A stretch of 64,000 nt of DNA. It comes from Polytrichum commune (Eukaryota; Streptophyta; Polytrichopsida; Polytrichales; Polytrichaceae). A program made the position numbers and the translations under genes. Numbering within the stretch: position 1 is the stretch's first letter; every line of letters begins with the position of its first letter. This document shows, in pieces, positions 1 through 13,200 of this stretch. The notes beneath the pieces are model-generated. The model was not told where the DNA came from, ran no database searches, and was given only the letters and a program-made list of their open reading frames with translations. The stretch covers positions 9,052,001-9,116,000 of the forward strand of contig OX485803.1 of the NCBI GenBank assembly GCA_950295325.1. The letters are read 5' to 3'.

Positions 1-254
1 CTTAACATGTACACTTATTGTTATTAACCCACGCTAAATGCCATAAATACGGTATCCAGACACTTGGTACAATAATCTGTCTATTTTGGGGGGGGGGGTT
101 CTCAGTCGGCAGTTACAGCTGGGGTGATTCTGTACTATGGAGCAGTCTTATACCTCTAAATTAAGAGGCTTCTGCAGGAATCTTAGCCAGACATTCCTAG
201 GGAGACAAATATTTGCAAAGGGAGTCTGAAATACTCTTTGTGTGTATGTTACAG

Positions 255-2369
255 TTGATGGAGACTGTGGATAACAGGCGAAGATCATTCAAAGGCGAAT
301 GTGGGCCTCCACCAGCGCTAGCAATTTTAGCACAGGATACAATGAGTCTTGTATCTGAGGAAGTTGAAAGGTTCAGCCCTGCATTGAAGCAATGGCATCC
401 ATTTGCTGGTGGAGTGGCAGCTGCCACTCTTCATGGATGCTACAGAAGAGAGTACAAGCAATATTTGTCTGGGATTACCTCCATGACTCTAGATACAGTG
501 GCAATTTTAAAAGCTGCTGAAGATCTGGAGAAGCAGCTTGTACAGATCGCTGTAGAAGAAGGGGCCGAATGTGAGGATGGAGGAAAAGGCCTGATCCGAG
601 AAATGCCACTCTTTGAAGCTGATCAAGCAATGAGTGACTTAACAAAGAAGTGGGTCTATGATAACCTGGAAAGAATGACAGAATATGTGAACCGCAGCAT
701 CAAACAAGAGGTAAATTCATCAATATGCAGGACTATCTGAGCCTTTTCATTGACAGTCAAATCCTCTCAAGTCTTGTCCTTGGTTTTAGGATATTGGTTC
801 ACGTGTTCTTTGGATATGTATGTTAAATAATGAATGTGGTTGGTGGTTGGTCAAAGAATTGGAGCCCAGTTGCCAACAAAGGTCATTTTGCGCCATCAGC
901 TGTTGAAGTGCTTCGGATTTTGGAGGATTCACTAGAGGCTTTCTTTGCAATGCCTACAGCACAGTTTCCAGAGTTACTGAAAGACTTGGTGATGGGCTTG
1001 GATAAGGCATTGCAGCACTATGTTACTCAAACTGTAGTTCCATGTGGTGGGTCACTTATACTTCTTTGTCTCTGTACTGGCATGTAGCTTGCACTTGCAA
1101 TTTGCTAAGTCGAAGGGTGCCTGGATATAGAATTACAGCTGAAAGCCTCACGGAATTTGGGATTGTTAACTACAAGTTGTGAAGTAGTCAATTTCTCCTA
1201 CTTCTACTCCACAATGCAGTGATATTGGATTGAAGGCTGCAGTTTCAAGATAAATTATTTGCTGGCCTTAACTGTCAACTTCCTCTTTTCTTGCATCTCT
1301 GTTGAGCATATTGATGATATACTCAGAAAGGTCATCTGTACATGGACAATGGATTGACCATCTTTGGGTTACACTCTACGTTCTTGCAGGAACAAGAGAT
1401 CTACATGCTCCTCCTATGCCGCCGCTTACGCGGTGCAAGACCAATAAATCATGGTTAGGGTCACACAAGAGCAAAGGGAAAGTAGAGGTGCAACGCAATC
1501 ATCAACGGAAGGTAACAGGTATTGAGGGAGATGCATTTAGTCTTCCATACCTATGTGTGCGTATCAATACTCTTGATCACATTAACACACAACTTGAATT
1601 CTTGGAGAAGAAAGTCCGTTATGGGTGGCAGAAGGAGGAACCTACTCCCTCCAAAGGTGGGAAGAGGTTCTCAAAGAACAAATCTGATCCTCCCCCTCCT
1701 CCAATCATTTTATCAGCTGATAGTTCCTTCCAAAGGACAAGGGTGGCAATCAAGGAGGGAATCAATCAGTTGACTGAACTTGCTGCATATAGGGTCGTAT
1801 TTTCAGATCTAAGGGATGTCTTCGGAGACGGGCTGTATGCTGGAGACGTTGGGAGTGCAAGAATATCTGGAGTTATCAACCAGCTGGATGCTAAACTCGG
1901 AGAAATTGCGGAGACAAGTGTCGAAAAATTAAGGAATCAGATTGTGATACCTCTTATGAGGGCCTGTTTCGATGGTTTTCTTCTTGTTCTTCTTGCTGGT
2001 GGGACATCAAGGTCATTCACAGTGGGAGATTCAGACATGTTGAAGGATGACCTAACCGCTTTGAAGGACCTCTTCTTGGCGGACGGAGATGGATTGCCAA
2101 GGAATGTAGTTGAGCAGGCTGCATCTCCTGCTTCACAGATTCTGACTTTGTTTGAACTTTCTAGCAGTGAATTGATTCAAATCTACTCTGCATCCATGGG
2201 TGAAGGGAGCAGAACAAGCTCTCGATCATCATCCATTCCTCCCACCACTGGGAATTGGAATGCCACAGATGCCAACACTCTGCTGAGAGTGCTCTGCTAT
2301 AGAAGTGATGATACGGCTTCCAAATTCCTGAAGAAAACCTACCACTTACCAAAGAAGGCCCATGCATAA
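255..2369 (+). CDS. DUF810 / Munc13-homology protein (PATROL1-type), 3' part
   Basis: This is the C-terminal part of a plant DUF810 protein with Munc13 homology. The family member PATROL1 acts in vesicle tethering and in delivery of a proton ATPase to the plasma membrane. Three exons join in phase: 255-710 (acceptor ACAG, donor GTAAAT), 857-1046 (donor GTGGGT, phase 1) and 1390-2369, ending in TAA or a neighbouring stop after LPKKAHA. Recognisable family segments are FAPSAVEVLRILEDSLEAFF, LCVRIN, RACFDGFLLVLLAGG and the closing NTLLRVLCYR...KFLKKTYHLPKK. The reading frame is open throughout and matches the family to its natural C-terminus, so the gene looks functional. The start and the N-terminal half lie left of the window. 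The family call rests on remembered homologues, and which paralogue it is cannot be told. Confidence 0.9.
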
Positions 2370-3590
2370 TTCTCCCAGTATATCAAGGACTGCTGTTATT
2401 TTCAGAAGCTGGTTGCTGCCTGATGATCTTCTGGGATCAAGCTCCTGAGCACCAAGGTATTCTTTGTACTTATAATGCCACCCATGGGTTGCAGGTAGCT
2501 CCGAGTCGCAAGAATCTACATCTTCTATTTATTTCTTAATAGGAGGGTGGAGTGCCTTAGTTTCAACTATTCTTGGTGCTGTATTGTTGGTATGATGACA
2601 TACAGCCCTAAAGAGTCCTTCGGATCAAGGACCGCATGTGTACATCAAAGATGAGAAACCCAGCTAGTGTTCATAAATTAGGTGGTATTCAATGTATACT
2701 TTTTGAAGGTGAAAACATGTTCGTACATCCTTCGAGTCCATTTAGAGTAACTGTCCTGTTCGCAGGAGTCCTCCCTTCCAAGTTAGAAACCTCATAGCTT
2801 AGTTAGAAACCCTCACTATCTCAACCTCTTAGCTTTTGGAGTTGGTGTAGCTTAAGTCCAGTTCACAGGTGACTCACTGACTGCCATTTGCTCATAATTT
2901 GCTGGATGGTCTTGGTACGAAGGTCTTTGAATCTCACACAACAACCTCTTATGGGAGTTTTCCAAGCCCCATTAATTTACGTCAAACTTTTAGAGTTCTC
3001 GTAAGTTGGCCTAAAATGATATGTAAAGTGTTTGGCATAAATTGAGAGTCGTTGTCAGAGAACTTGTGCAAAAATGAAGTCCAGTGCTCCCAGATGTACT
3101 TTGTTGTAAGCTGTGATTATCATCACTTTCTAATGAAATGTTCCATATTTCTATCTTGAGGTTCAGTCATCTTTAGAGTGCAAGTAAATGAGATTGACAC
3201 ACAGAATTCTGTATTTTAGCATGGGATGTATTTCATAATTAAAAATTGCCAATCAGATATATGTTTCATGGTTGATTTGTGTCAATGAAACGGAATAGAT
3301 GGTTTTGGCTGAAAACGTTCACAGGGGCTAACATGAACAAGGGAAAATAAAAAACCATGTCCTGTGGTGATCATGTCTTCAAATTTGGAGGCTTGCTAAT
3401 AGTGAACTAAAGTAGTTATGTAAAGTTAGTGTTGTCGTGTAAATAGAAATCACGTGTCACTGTAGCTTGAGTACCAACCACCACTAACAAATAACACTAA
3501 AACATAGCAAAGGCACACATACACAACACACCTCTACGTGCCCCTTCTTAGTTGATTATGAAGCCTCGCCAAGCAATTAGGACCAATGCT
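2370..3590 (+). other. 3' UTR and spacer after the DUF810 gene
   Basis: No coding region is seen here. The first several hundred bases are presumably 3' UTR of the upstream gene, but no single poly(A) signal can be chosen with confidence. The rest is unremarkable A+T-rich spacer. Confidence 0.4.
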
Positions 3591-3599
3591 AATCTAAAG

Positions 3600-4920
3600 G
3601 GCATGCATAATGAAGAATTGATCCGCAACCAACTAGTGTGGTGAATGTCATTCCAAGGAACTGTAAGTTGGGTGTAGTATGAGCCTCATCCTTAATCACC
3701 TTTGATGTTTGGCCATCAGATTCCAAAGAATTAATTCTACCGTCTCGCGTTCAATTGCGTCTGTAAACCATAATTCCTCAATTTTCATTTGGGTAGGCAC
3801 AACACGGTGAAAATCACACAGGATCATTGAGTACAACTGGTGGAAGCACCATGTATCAAATATCCTTGACAACGAGGACAAATCCACTGTCCAGATGATC
3901 GAGAAGTCAAGGGTGGCCTCAAACATGCCATGTGTCAACCATATTGACATTGATCACACAAGAACATAATAGCCGCCTCTTTCTTCTTCCCACACACAAA
4001 ACATGGAAGACCCTCTAACACGACGGTTAGTTCATGATGAATTGTATCCTCAATGGGTAGATAACAAGGGGCACAATTTTTGGAATGCTCGCGATATTCC
4101 CTGCCATCCTTGTCTTCCAACAACAACAAACCACTCGACAATACCTCCTTCACTTGAAGGATAATGCGCCCCGCCTTGACATCCAATGTCATAGGCGCCT
4201 CACGTTGGAGATATATATAATTTCCCTTGCTGGAATCTCCACGATTGAGGTCGGTAAACACCACTGCGAATGCATACATAATGCAATGTGTCACGGTGCT
4301 AAACAATAGACAAATTTTCCATGACCATAGGCATGGCATTATGGAAGAATTGAGCCCGCTCCTGCAAACATTCTGCCCAAACGTTTGGGTCATCCAAGTC
4401 CACAACAAAAGCTAGTTTTTCCCAAATAGAACTCGGGAGTATAGGCTCACGTCCATACAAAAATTGATACGAATTGTAGGACACCAAAGAGGTTTGATTA
4501 TCAAATCGATAGTCCATAGTAATCCAAGGCAACATAAGGTCCTAATCCCGGTGACTCCCCCGAAGTAATTCATACTTCCTCAAGCCACGCTTGGTTGTCT
4601 GAACAACCCGTTCACCCAAGCCATCTGCCTCCGGATGATCCCGCGAGGTGGTATGGTGATCTATAAGAGCCTTAGTGCACAACTCCTCAAAAATACCGAG
4701 GAATTCCCTCCCTTGATCCATCAATACCTTAGCTGGTGCTCCAAAACATGCCAACATACAATCTAAAAAGGTTGCCGCGGCCAACTTTACAAAGTTTTGG
4801 GGTAGAATGACAAACTCAATCCACTTGTTAAAATGCTTCATTATCACCAACACGTATTTTGCTCCACGTGGTGTGACAACCAATGGTCTTGCAAAGTCCA
4901 ACGACCAATGGTGCTAAAAT
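3600..4920 (-). mobile_element. Ty3/gypsy retroelement fragment (integrase end of pol)
   Basis: Fossil piece of a Ty3/gypsy element on the minus strand. Reading right to left it contains the integrase core (TPRGAKYVLVIMKHFNKWIE, then a MDQGREF segment and HHTTSRDHPEADGLGERVVQ), the region after the core (SYNSYQFLYGREPILPS), and near the end a cysteine/histidine cluster that fits a PHD finger (CFVCGKKKEAAIMFLCDQC). No LTR, gag, protease or reverse transcriptase is seen, so only the 3' part of pol survives. It is broken, with several breaks, and old. No host gene is attached. Confidence 0.8.
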
Positions 4921-5347
4921 ACATGACAATAAATCTCTATTGAGTGTGCTATTTTTAAAATAAATATACTTTCATTTTTTATTTTAAAGATATTTTAATT
5001 CTAAAATCATAAGTTAGCAACATTGATTGAAAATTTGAAATTCTCAAATTTTAATTATTGAATTATTAAAATCTACATTTGCTTGTATCCTTATTGAAAC
5101 TTTCTAAATAAAAGTAAAAGTTAGCAAGGTTACTTTTAATTTATATATTTTCTTGGTTTTATTTAAAAAAAAAACCTTGGTGGTTGTTGTGTACTTCCAA
5201 ATGGTTTTCTTTTTACCCTTACTTTCAGTTTCAACTAATATAAATGGAGGGTCAAAAGCTCTTATCTTTGACATTGCACAAAAACCACCTTGTGAAAACT
5301 TGTTTGGAAGATTTGCAATTACAAAATCCATTGACAAAGATTGAACC
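4921..5347. other. A+T-rich spacer
   Basis: Simple A+T-rich DNA between the gypsy fragment and the interrupted frame that follows. No feature is seen apart from short open frames without resemblance to known proteins. Confidence 0.4.
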
Positions 5348-5950
5348 ATGACATCCAAATCATGCATTGATCATGAGGCTCTTCAAGAAGAATGGGAACA
5401 CGTGCTTATGCATAGTGATGGAGAAACTCCAAACAAATTTCCTATGCCAGAAACATATTTTGAATTCGTAGCATCCCCATATTATGTTACATGGATCTCG
5501 GGGGATAACATTGTTGAGATATAATTGTCAACACCTTCACTTGTGGAACCGATCTCATCATGGTTTGTATCTTATAACGATAACAACTCATTTAGTTCCA
5601 CATCTTACGTCATTGTAAAGAATGACAAGGAGTTGGATTCAACCCAAATTCAACAATCATCAAATAACATTCATTCGAAAAACACCATTGAAGTTATGAA
5701 AATTACAAGTGACGATCCTATTGATGTTGTTGCACCCGAATTACCTCTTCCTACTCCCACAAAGTACAACTCAATGGGGGGATATATTATGAAGTTTGAC
5801 GACGACAACAATACACAACAAGATCAAAGGCTTCAAAATCAACGAGGTGAAGATTTGCAACAAGAGGATGGTAAATCAGATCAAGAACTAGATATTGAAA
5901 CCATAGTCATGGGAACATCCAATTCATGTCATTTAGATGAAGTAGATTAG
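5348..5950 (+). pseudogene. Interrupted reading frame of unknown origin
   Basis: A frame of about 200 codons runs from an ATG, interrupted once, to a TAG. The predicted product is acidic and rich in Asn, Asp and Gln (for example FDDDNNTQQDQRLQNQRGED). I do not recognise it. Its interruption and the retroelement debris nearby suggest that it is part of a decayed mobile element rather than a host gene, but no diagnostic motif is visible. Confidence 0.25.
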
Positions 5951-7289
5951 TTCTTTGCACATCATTTTACATGTGGGCAGTAGGTATATGTGTTTGATAT
6001 TAAGGTGATTGGCACTTTTCGAAACCAAGTTGTATTATTTTTACTATCATTCCAGTGAAATGCTAGACTTTATTTTCTGGCTACTTCAATGTGAAATTTG
6101 TTGTGAAAGAATGGAAAACCGGTTGCTCAATGTCAATTGATATTGGAAAAGGGTTGAAAACACCTTGTTTCAAAATAAATGGAGATTGAAAAACGTATGT
6201 GTCAATGGGATGTGCTATGATTAGTATTGTGAAATTAATGAGAATGCATGAGGTTAGAAACACAAATAAATTGGCGGAAATTACAAATCTACTTGCACAT
6301 ATTTAGTTTAAAATGAGTTTGCAAACAAATTTTTGCAATCAAAAGCATGTTAACGGATGTTAGTTGAAAAGTGCTTATTCAAAGGTCTACATAAACATGT
6401 AATCAAGATTCATAGTAGAGATTCTAGATATAAATGTGGTTGGTTAATTGTATAGGACACCACACAAAAGTTTGTCTCACAATAAATCTTTAAATTCATT
6501 TATTTTAAGGTGACGAAAGCTCATATCACCTTGATCTTCCAAGAAACATACATTCACAAGACACATTTTCCTTCAAAAGCATCCACACCTAAGTTGTTGA
6601 TCTTGCAAAAACATATGGTTCTCTCGTGCACTTCACAACCTATCAAGTATGATTCCAAGAGCTTCAAAATTTGTGTGTGAAACTAAAGTAAATCATCATG
6701 ATTGCATCTACTGGGATCTCATCATCTTCCTCTAGGTATGTGCATTCTACAACAAGTGTCCATGTTTGTGCTTTGTTGCCGCAACTCATACTCTTGGATT
6801 TCATACTTCAACAAATCGTCACATTTTAACATCTCTTCCATCAAGGCCTTAGGGCAACCCGCATACAAATGATCAATCCCACTGATACCCATGCAGAGAA
6901 CAAATTCTAAAACATAAAAACTACACAACTTTCACAAGAGCAACTCTTGTGGTCATCCAACCTTCAAATTTGAACACCTGCTAATTATCCTCATATGTAG
7001 ACTATGATTATATTTCGTTCATCTATTGTTCACTACCCTGTGAGAAATATGTTATAATTATGTATTGAAAGAATGACACTGTGAAAGTTGTAAAAAATTA
7101 ATTTGACGTAGTGCAAGCTTACCGTATCTTTCATGATGATAAGATACAAGTAAAGCAATACCATATTTCTCCAAGAAGGATTTAGGATACAATGATTATC
7201 ATTCGGTTGTAATCATGATAATATCACATATCAAGGGTTGATCTATACGAATGGGTGGTAGCAAATGGTAAGTGAGCCTACTTCAATTA
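5951..7289. other. Spacer without recognisable feature
   Basis: Only short open frames occur. A minus-strand frame at 6722-6928 looks mildly protein-like (LMEEMLKCDDLLKYEIQEYE) but matches nothing I know and has no splice context that I can support. Confidence 0.3.
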
Positions 7290-7520
7290 CTTATTTTAAT
7301 CAAACACCTATATTTGAGTGGTGGGTGGTTTGGTGCAAATAGAAGAACGGACACCAAAAAGACATGTCTTAAAAAAGATTGGACTACATGCTCAAAATCT
7401 ATTATCCAGTCTAGGCTCAACACTCAACATATTTGAGAGGACCTATGTGGTCTTCTTATAGCTCACTCTCACTGGGCTTTAATAGTTTATAATAATTTGT
7501 GATTGACTTGAAAGGTTTTT
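7290..7520 (+). repeat. Dispersed repeat family R, copy 1
   Basis: This is a diverged copy of a repeat found at least five times in the window. Shared landmarks are CACCTATATTTGAGTGG, ACACCAAAAAGACATGT, GGACTACATGCTCAAAAT and an AGAGGACCTATGTGGTC block. The other copies are at 12640-12980, 13285-13569, 20690-21290 and 33000-34660. The type of element is unknown. It could be a solo LTR, a TRIM or a MITE. Confidence 0.6.
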
Positions 7521-7598
7521 GGGATTGAACTTGGCTTCTTCATACACATCTGTGGTCGCACAAAAATTTAAACTTCACGAAACTGAGTATAACTTTGC

Positions 7599-7626
7599 AA
7601 ACAACAACAACAAACAACAACAAACC
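7599..7626 (+). repeat. (AAC)n microsatellite
   Basis: Short run of AAC/AACA units. Confidence 0.8.
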
Positions 7627-7639
7627 GAATAAGGAGGCT

Positions 7640-8560
7640 CATCCGGCCGGCCCCAGGCCGTGTATAAAGTGGCCCTTAGTAGGAAGTACATCTTCACCAG
7701 GAGACTGCTTGCACGTGTTCAATATTCGTCCCAAGATGTGGACAAATTGCAGGAGCGTTGTAGCACACAACAAGAGGAATCATACATTATGCAGCCAATT
7801 CCTGTGAATCATGTACGATTTTCGATTTTCTTTCCCAAGGATTGCTGATCACTTGCTTCTGTCCTCACCAAAAAGTATACCGATGATGTTACGGCACACC
7901 ATTTGTCCAATGGTCAGATAATAGATATCAGCCTTGCTCAAGGCACGAGGGAGCTTCCAACTGCATGATAATGAAAGAGGGAAAACACATCTGTAGAAGG
8001 TGAACCCCAAGTACATTCTTTGAACTGTCATTCGACTATGAGTGATAAACGGAAGGAACACAACTCCTACTGGACCCAAATAACAGGATGCCATAGTAAG
8101 AGGAGGAACATGTAAACGTCGTGTTTCCAGCAATGTACAAGTTCACCCTTCAGCGTCTGAGAGGCCCAATCTATCTTCTATAAATAGAAATGTACAAAAA
8201 TATATGTTTGAAGGGGGGGGGGGGAGCATTAAACACCAACAATTATGTGAACTCTGGCTGGGGGGTGTCCGAGTATTGAGACCTCTCACTAAGTTGCAGA
8301 GAGTGAGAGGAGAGAGGAGGGAAGAACGGGCAGCTGTAGTCTTGCTCAGTTGTGAGCTCTTCATTCCGACATGCCCGAGTGGAGCTCAGTGGGGGGCGTT
8401 TAACATTTAATTCAATCTTCAAGTGCACTTTTCAAATTGATAGGTAACTCATTTATTATACATGAAGGGGCGGTTATTTTTTTGTCTGTAACCAAGAGAC
8501 AGTTCCAACCATGGAAAAAAACCCGCCCTTCCCATGCATGCAGGTCATGAATTGGAAGAA
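7640..8560. other. Spacer with unrecognised open frames
   Basis: Open frames occur on both strands (7660-7848 plus, 7849-8133 minus, 8204-8410 plus). None has a motif, repeat or splice context that identifies a gene. A run of ten or more G lies near 8213-8224. Confidence 0.3.
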
Positions 8561-8568
8561 CCGACTTC

Positions 8569-8790
8569 TAGTAATAGATGAACCGGTTGAGTTTGAGAAA
8601 TAACCTTTTGAAGTTCTAAGACTTTCAAGAAAATTATGAATCCTTTTAGAGGACTCTATGAAATATACCTCAAATTAATGAAGGAAAATTGGAAGATCAC
8701 ATCATGTGAGACCAGGTGGCCTTGGAAACACCACTAGGAACTTTGACCGATTATGCATGTCCAAAAATCTCCCTGGACATTGGATGGAAG
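8569..8790 (+). repeat. Direct repeat pair, left copy
   Basis: About 220 bp that recurs in the same orientation at 9622-9835. Shared blocks include GGTTGAGTTTGAGAAATA, TTTTAGAGGA.TCTAT.AAATATAC and CACTAGGA.CTTGACCGA.TATGC. The spacing is about 1.05 kb. It could be a pair of old terminal repeats or a tandem duplication. Confidence 0.65.
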
Positions 8791-9621
8791 ACATGTGGAT
8801 AACTTAAATGAAGGAAAGCTTCTATATTACTTAGACTTAACTGGATAAACTAAGAGTTGATTGGATAAATTGAGACTTGATTGAAATTACTAATAGAAGC
8901 CATAGTGCTGTGAAATTTAACGTTGAGTTACACTCAAAACACCGTTTGTGGTATTTCACATCACTTTGTATTTGGGATTACGCAACATTATAACTTCTTA
9001 TGATAGGTTTTGTTGTGTATCTACAAAGATTAAATAAGTTTGCATGGACATTATATAACATAAATGACTTTTACTCGGTAAAAACTTGCCTTCCTAGTAA
9101 AGATTTGTAGTATTGTGTAACTTCGAATAGCAAGTGACACTAAAGACCAAAAACGGTGTAGCCTACTAGTATTAAGTCACATCACAAAGTTTTGGGGGTA
9201 AGGGTTCACAACACATAAGGTAGAAGCACCCAATTTCAACGCCAACTTTTCTCCAAGGTCGGCAACTATGTACTTCAACAAGAACACTAAATGTATTATT
9301 CTAAGGACTGCAAACTCATCGGCTAATGAAGACAAAAAACTAATGATCACCACTATCCATTTTGCGGAGGTCAATGCCATTTGGAAGGGTCAAGTGAGGT
9401 TCTTGAGGTTCTTGAGGTTCATGGATCGACATAACACAATCAACATCGAGAATAATAAGATTGGAGTGAATTTACAAAAGTCTTTACATGAGCTTTATTC
9501 TCAAGAGATTTAAAGTATCATTGACAATCATTAAGATACAATGGAAGATCCATTGTATTTTTTTAAAATTCAGTACATTTTCATTGAATGATAGTCACCA
9601 ACACTGTCCTGAGAGAACCGT
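8791..9621. other. Interval between the two direct repeats
   Basis: No recognised gene. An 81-codon frame at 9268-9513 holds a small internal GAGGTTCTT repeat and has no known motif. Confidence 0.3.
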
Positions 9622-9835
9622 CAGTTAGTTACAGATGAGCTGGTTGAGTTTGAGAAATAGCCGGTTGAAGTTCGAGACTTCAGGAGAATTATCCATCATT
9701 TTAGAGGAATCTATAGAATATACCCCAAATGAATAAAGCAAAAGCGGAAGATGTCAACATGTAACTGGCTGGGTTTAGAATCACTAGGATCTTGACCGAC
9801 TATGCCCTAAAACTTCCCGGGCACTGGTTACCAAG
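9622..9835 (+). repeat. Direct repeat pair, right copy
   Basis: Diverged second copy of the 8569-8790 segment in the same orientation. Divergence is clearly visible by eye, so the duplication is not recent. Confidence 0.65.
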
Positions 9836-10274
9836 CCAGTGTCTGGCACGGGCCATCACAATTGAAAATTTGGGTTCAAATACACAGCCTAAATGACCTT
9901 ACATGCAAATACTTAGTATTTTGATAATCAATGTCACATACCCGTATGTGTTTATTAACTTCTTGAGTCTTGACATGAGAATGTACAACATAAAAAGCTT
10001 CAAACCCATAAATATAGAAATTTTGATTCTAAGACTTGAAGAGGCTTATAGAAATTGTGTATGCAGGTCTTACATTGAGGCCCTTGGTCCTTTAAGAGTC
10101 AAGGGTGTCAAAAAAAGGGTAGATGCAATAACCCATGCCTGAATGCACAAAGCAACTTACTACTTGCCAACAAACATCTCAAAGAATACATGTAGAGGAG
10201 CATTAACTTCTCAAAACATTGATGAATGGTACAATCAATGCGTTTGTGGTTGCAACAAAGCACTGAAGATCAAT

Positions 10275-13200
10275 CTACATTTTACGCAGTGTGCTACCAG
10301 CAAAGACAATCAAAGTGGTCATAATAGCTGAGTAGATGGGGTTGGGCGCCCGTTTTACAAGGGGACCGACAACAGGGATCTGCTCGGCTCCAGGCCGGCT
10401 CATCACAACGATAGTGGGAATGACAAAAGAAAAAAGAAGTATGTTGGTGCTAACCCTTGTTGTCACCGTTTTCGTGAACGACTCAATAAAGGCTGTGAAC
10501 TCAGTCCGGTCCAGCGTCCCAGTATCATTCTTGTCATATGTCTGTTACAAATGTAAATATTGACAAACAATGCATCGCATTAGAAATTACTGCAGGTGAA
10601 CCAACCAATTTAAAAACAAATACATAATTTTTAAAATAAAAAACTACCAATAAACAGGATTAACAGCAAAGGGTGCTGTACAGAGGTAGACAAGCCTATT
10701 GCAGCTACTTCCACGAGGTTTGCCCTTGTCTGATGTGCAAATCCAGGAAGCAAACCCAGTTGATTAACAATTCTTGTACAAATTGAATGCTTTATGACTT
10801 ATGAATGAGATTGAGGTGACTAAACCCAATTTGTGACAAATTTTCAAACACCATGAACACAGTCTCCTTATATGGTAAGTGTTCATTGAGTGTTGAGCAT
10901 TCACTTTTAAGCTATCCCAACCAAAGAGCCATTGTTTTAATCCTTATAATTATATCAGAGGCATTCATTTAAGGAGGATATTGAATCATTTTGCACCCAA
11001 AAGTAGTTGTTTGAATAAGGCTCATCAACCTTACCAACAAGAACGTTACAATGAAGTAAAGCAGCAGGATAGGTGGCTCAGGTAGACAACTCCTTTGCAT
11101 AATGACAAATCTCTAGATTCATGTAGTATCAACCACAGGTTTCACACTTAGTTCAATCACATCAAATTACAACTTTCTTTCAATCCCTACCAAACGTAGG
11201 GTTGCAATTTTTAACGTTTTAGACTTTTTTGGTACACAACACCTTGACCCAACAAGACTTAGATTTTGGCAAGATGACCTCCAAGTCAAGAGGCAAACAA
11301 AAAATGACATGCCAATAGTCAGAATTAACAAGGAAGTGTGCTGAAGTACCATAGAAAATGTTTCAACAAAATAAAGTAGCAGAATAGGTGGCTTGGGTTG
11401 ACAACTCCATTGGATCATCACAAACCTCTAGATTCATGTAGATACCAACCACTGGATTCACAATGGTTCAATCGAATCAAACTACAACATTGTTTAAATG
11501 CCTACCAAGCATAGGGTTGCGATTTTTATTTTCTTGAATTTCTTGGTACACAGCACCTTGACCCACAAACCAAGGCAAGATGACCTCCAAGTCAAGCACT
11601 AAAGGGAGAGGGCACACCAGACTTTCAGTGGTTCAGGAGTGGGTTTGAACCCAGGACTTTGTGGTACTAAACCTTGGATCATCACCCTTGGAGTCATAGG
11701 GTTGAATTTTTTTTCTTCTGTTTCTACATTTGATACTTGTAAGAACTAAAAGGATGTAATGTGAGTTATATCTATGTTGAACAAATCATTAGCTAAATGT
11801 TGAATTAGCTTTGTAATGCTTAAACCATTCCCACTATTACAAATTCTTAGTTATTATGTGTACTAGCTATATACAGACTTCTTTTAAGACATTTCTTTGG
11901 GTACAAATGGCAACATTTGAGTTAGGTGCTTCTGTACGCAAATCAGTGCCATCAAAATGACAAAACACTTTGAACTGAACAACACAAAAAGGGAGTTATA
12001 CCTTGAGAAGAACCTCGACCTCTTCCTTTGAGGGTGGGTCGTTGAATGGACCTGGCAGGGTCTTATTAATATCACTGAAACATACAAGATCCAATACCAT
12101 CCATAAATACATGAGTACATGTTTAAGTTTCGCGCATAGATACATAAGGCTAAGATTGCTTCAAAATTGAAATTAAATTGATCTCAGGCAAGCCTCTATG
12201 TTCTCTTACTTGTATACAAGCAGAATGGCACAGTACAAATCTTGTACACCGAGTTCTTGGTTTTCACTCGTACTGGCAAAACGCTCCCAAATGCGATCAA
12301 TAATCTTCTTCACTTGTGGGTGACACTTCTCTTTGGCTGAAACAACAATCAATGCAATATGACACCAATTAGCTTCGCCTTTCAGGTTGTTGTATTGATT
12401 GTATTCGCAAAATAAACAATTGAACAAGATGCACCTGATCTCAATAATGTTTAAATTGGCCCATGACTGCTAAGAACCAATGCCCTCTTGATAGCACCTC
12501 AATTTTCTCCACAAACATACTGCCTAACTCACACGATTGAGGGACAAAACATGCAAATTGGAGATATTATTGTATATGTAGTAGTAGGGTTTTCTTCCAT
12601 ACAATAGCACAAGCTCAGAGCAGCTCAGGACTTTATTGTTCTCATGTGGACACCTACAGTTGAGTGGTATAAGGCACGACTTGGAGTTAAGGATGGACAT
12701 CAATAAGACACATCTTATGATGAAATTGGACTACGTGCTAAAAATCAATAGACACCGTTCTGGAGTCAAAATTAACGCAATTGGGAGGGCCCATGTGATC
12801 ACTTGAAGAGAAGGAGAATCTTCACTTTGCCCTCTTATAACTTTTAGATCTCAAATTCAATTCTGAAACTTGGAATGGCAATCTTCGTGACCAGAATTAA
12901 TCGCAAATGCTCCTCAAGCTGGATATCCAACCGTCAAAATTGCCTGTGGAGTTGGAAATGCCCACAATAGGCCCACATACCTTAATAAAGATATCATCAT
13001 CCAGTTTCTTGTATGACTCACTAGTCACAAAGCTTCTTGTCAAATTATGATGATATGAAAGAAATAAAAAAAATCAAGTGGAGAGGAGAATCACAAATTT
13101 GGCTGGAGATGCCAGGACGGCGGCTATGGTTAAATCAAGCACCCGACCTTGACCCCAAGGTTAAGTGGCCATCAGCCTCGCACTATGACCAGCAACAATT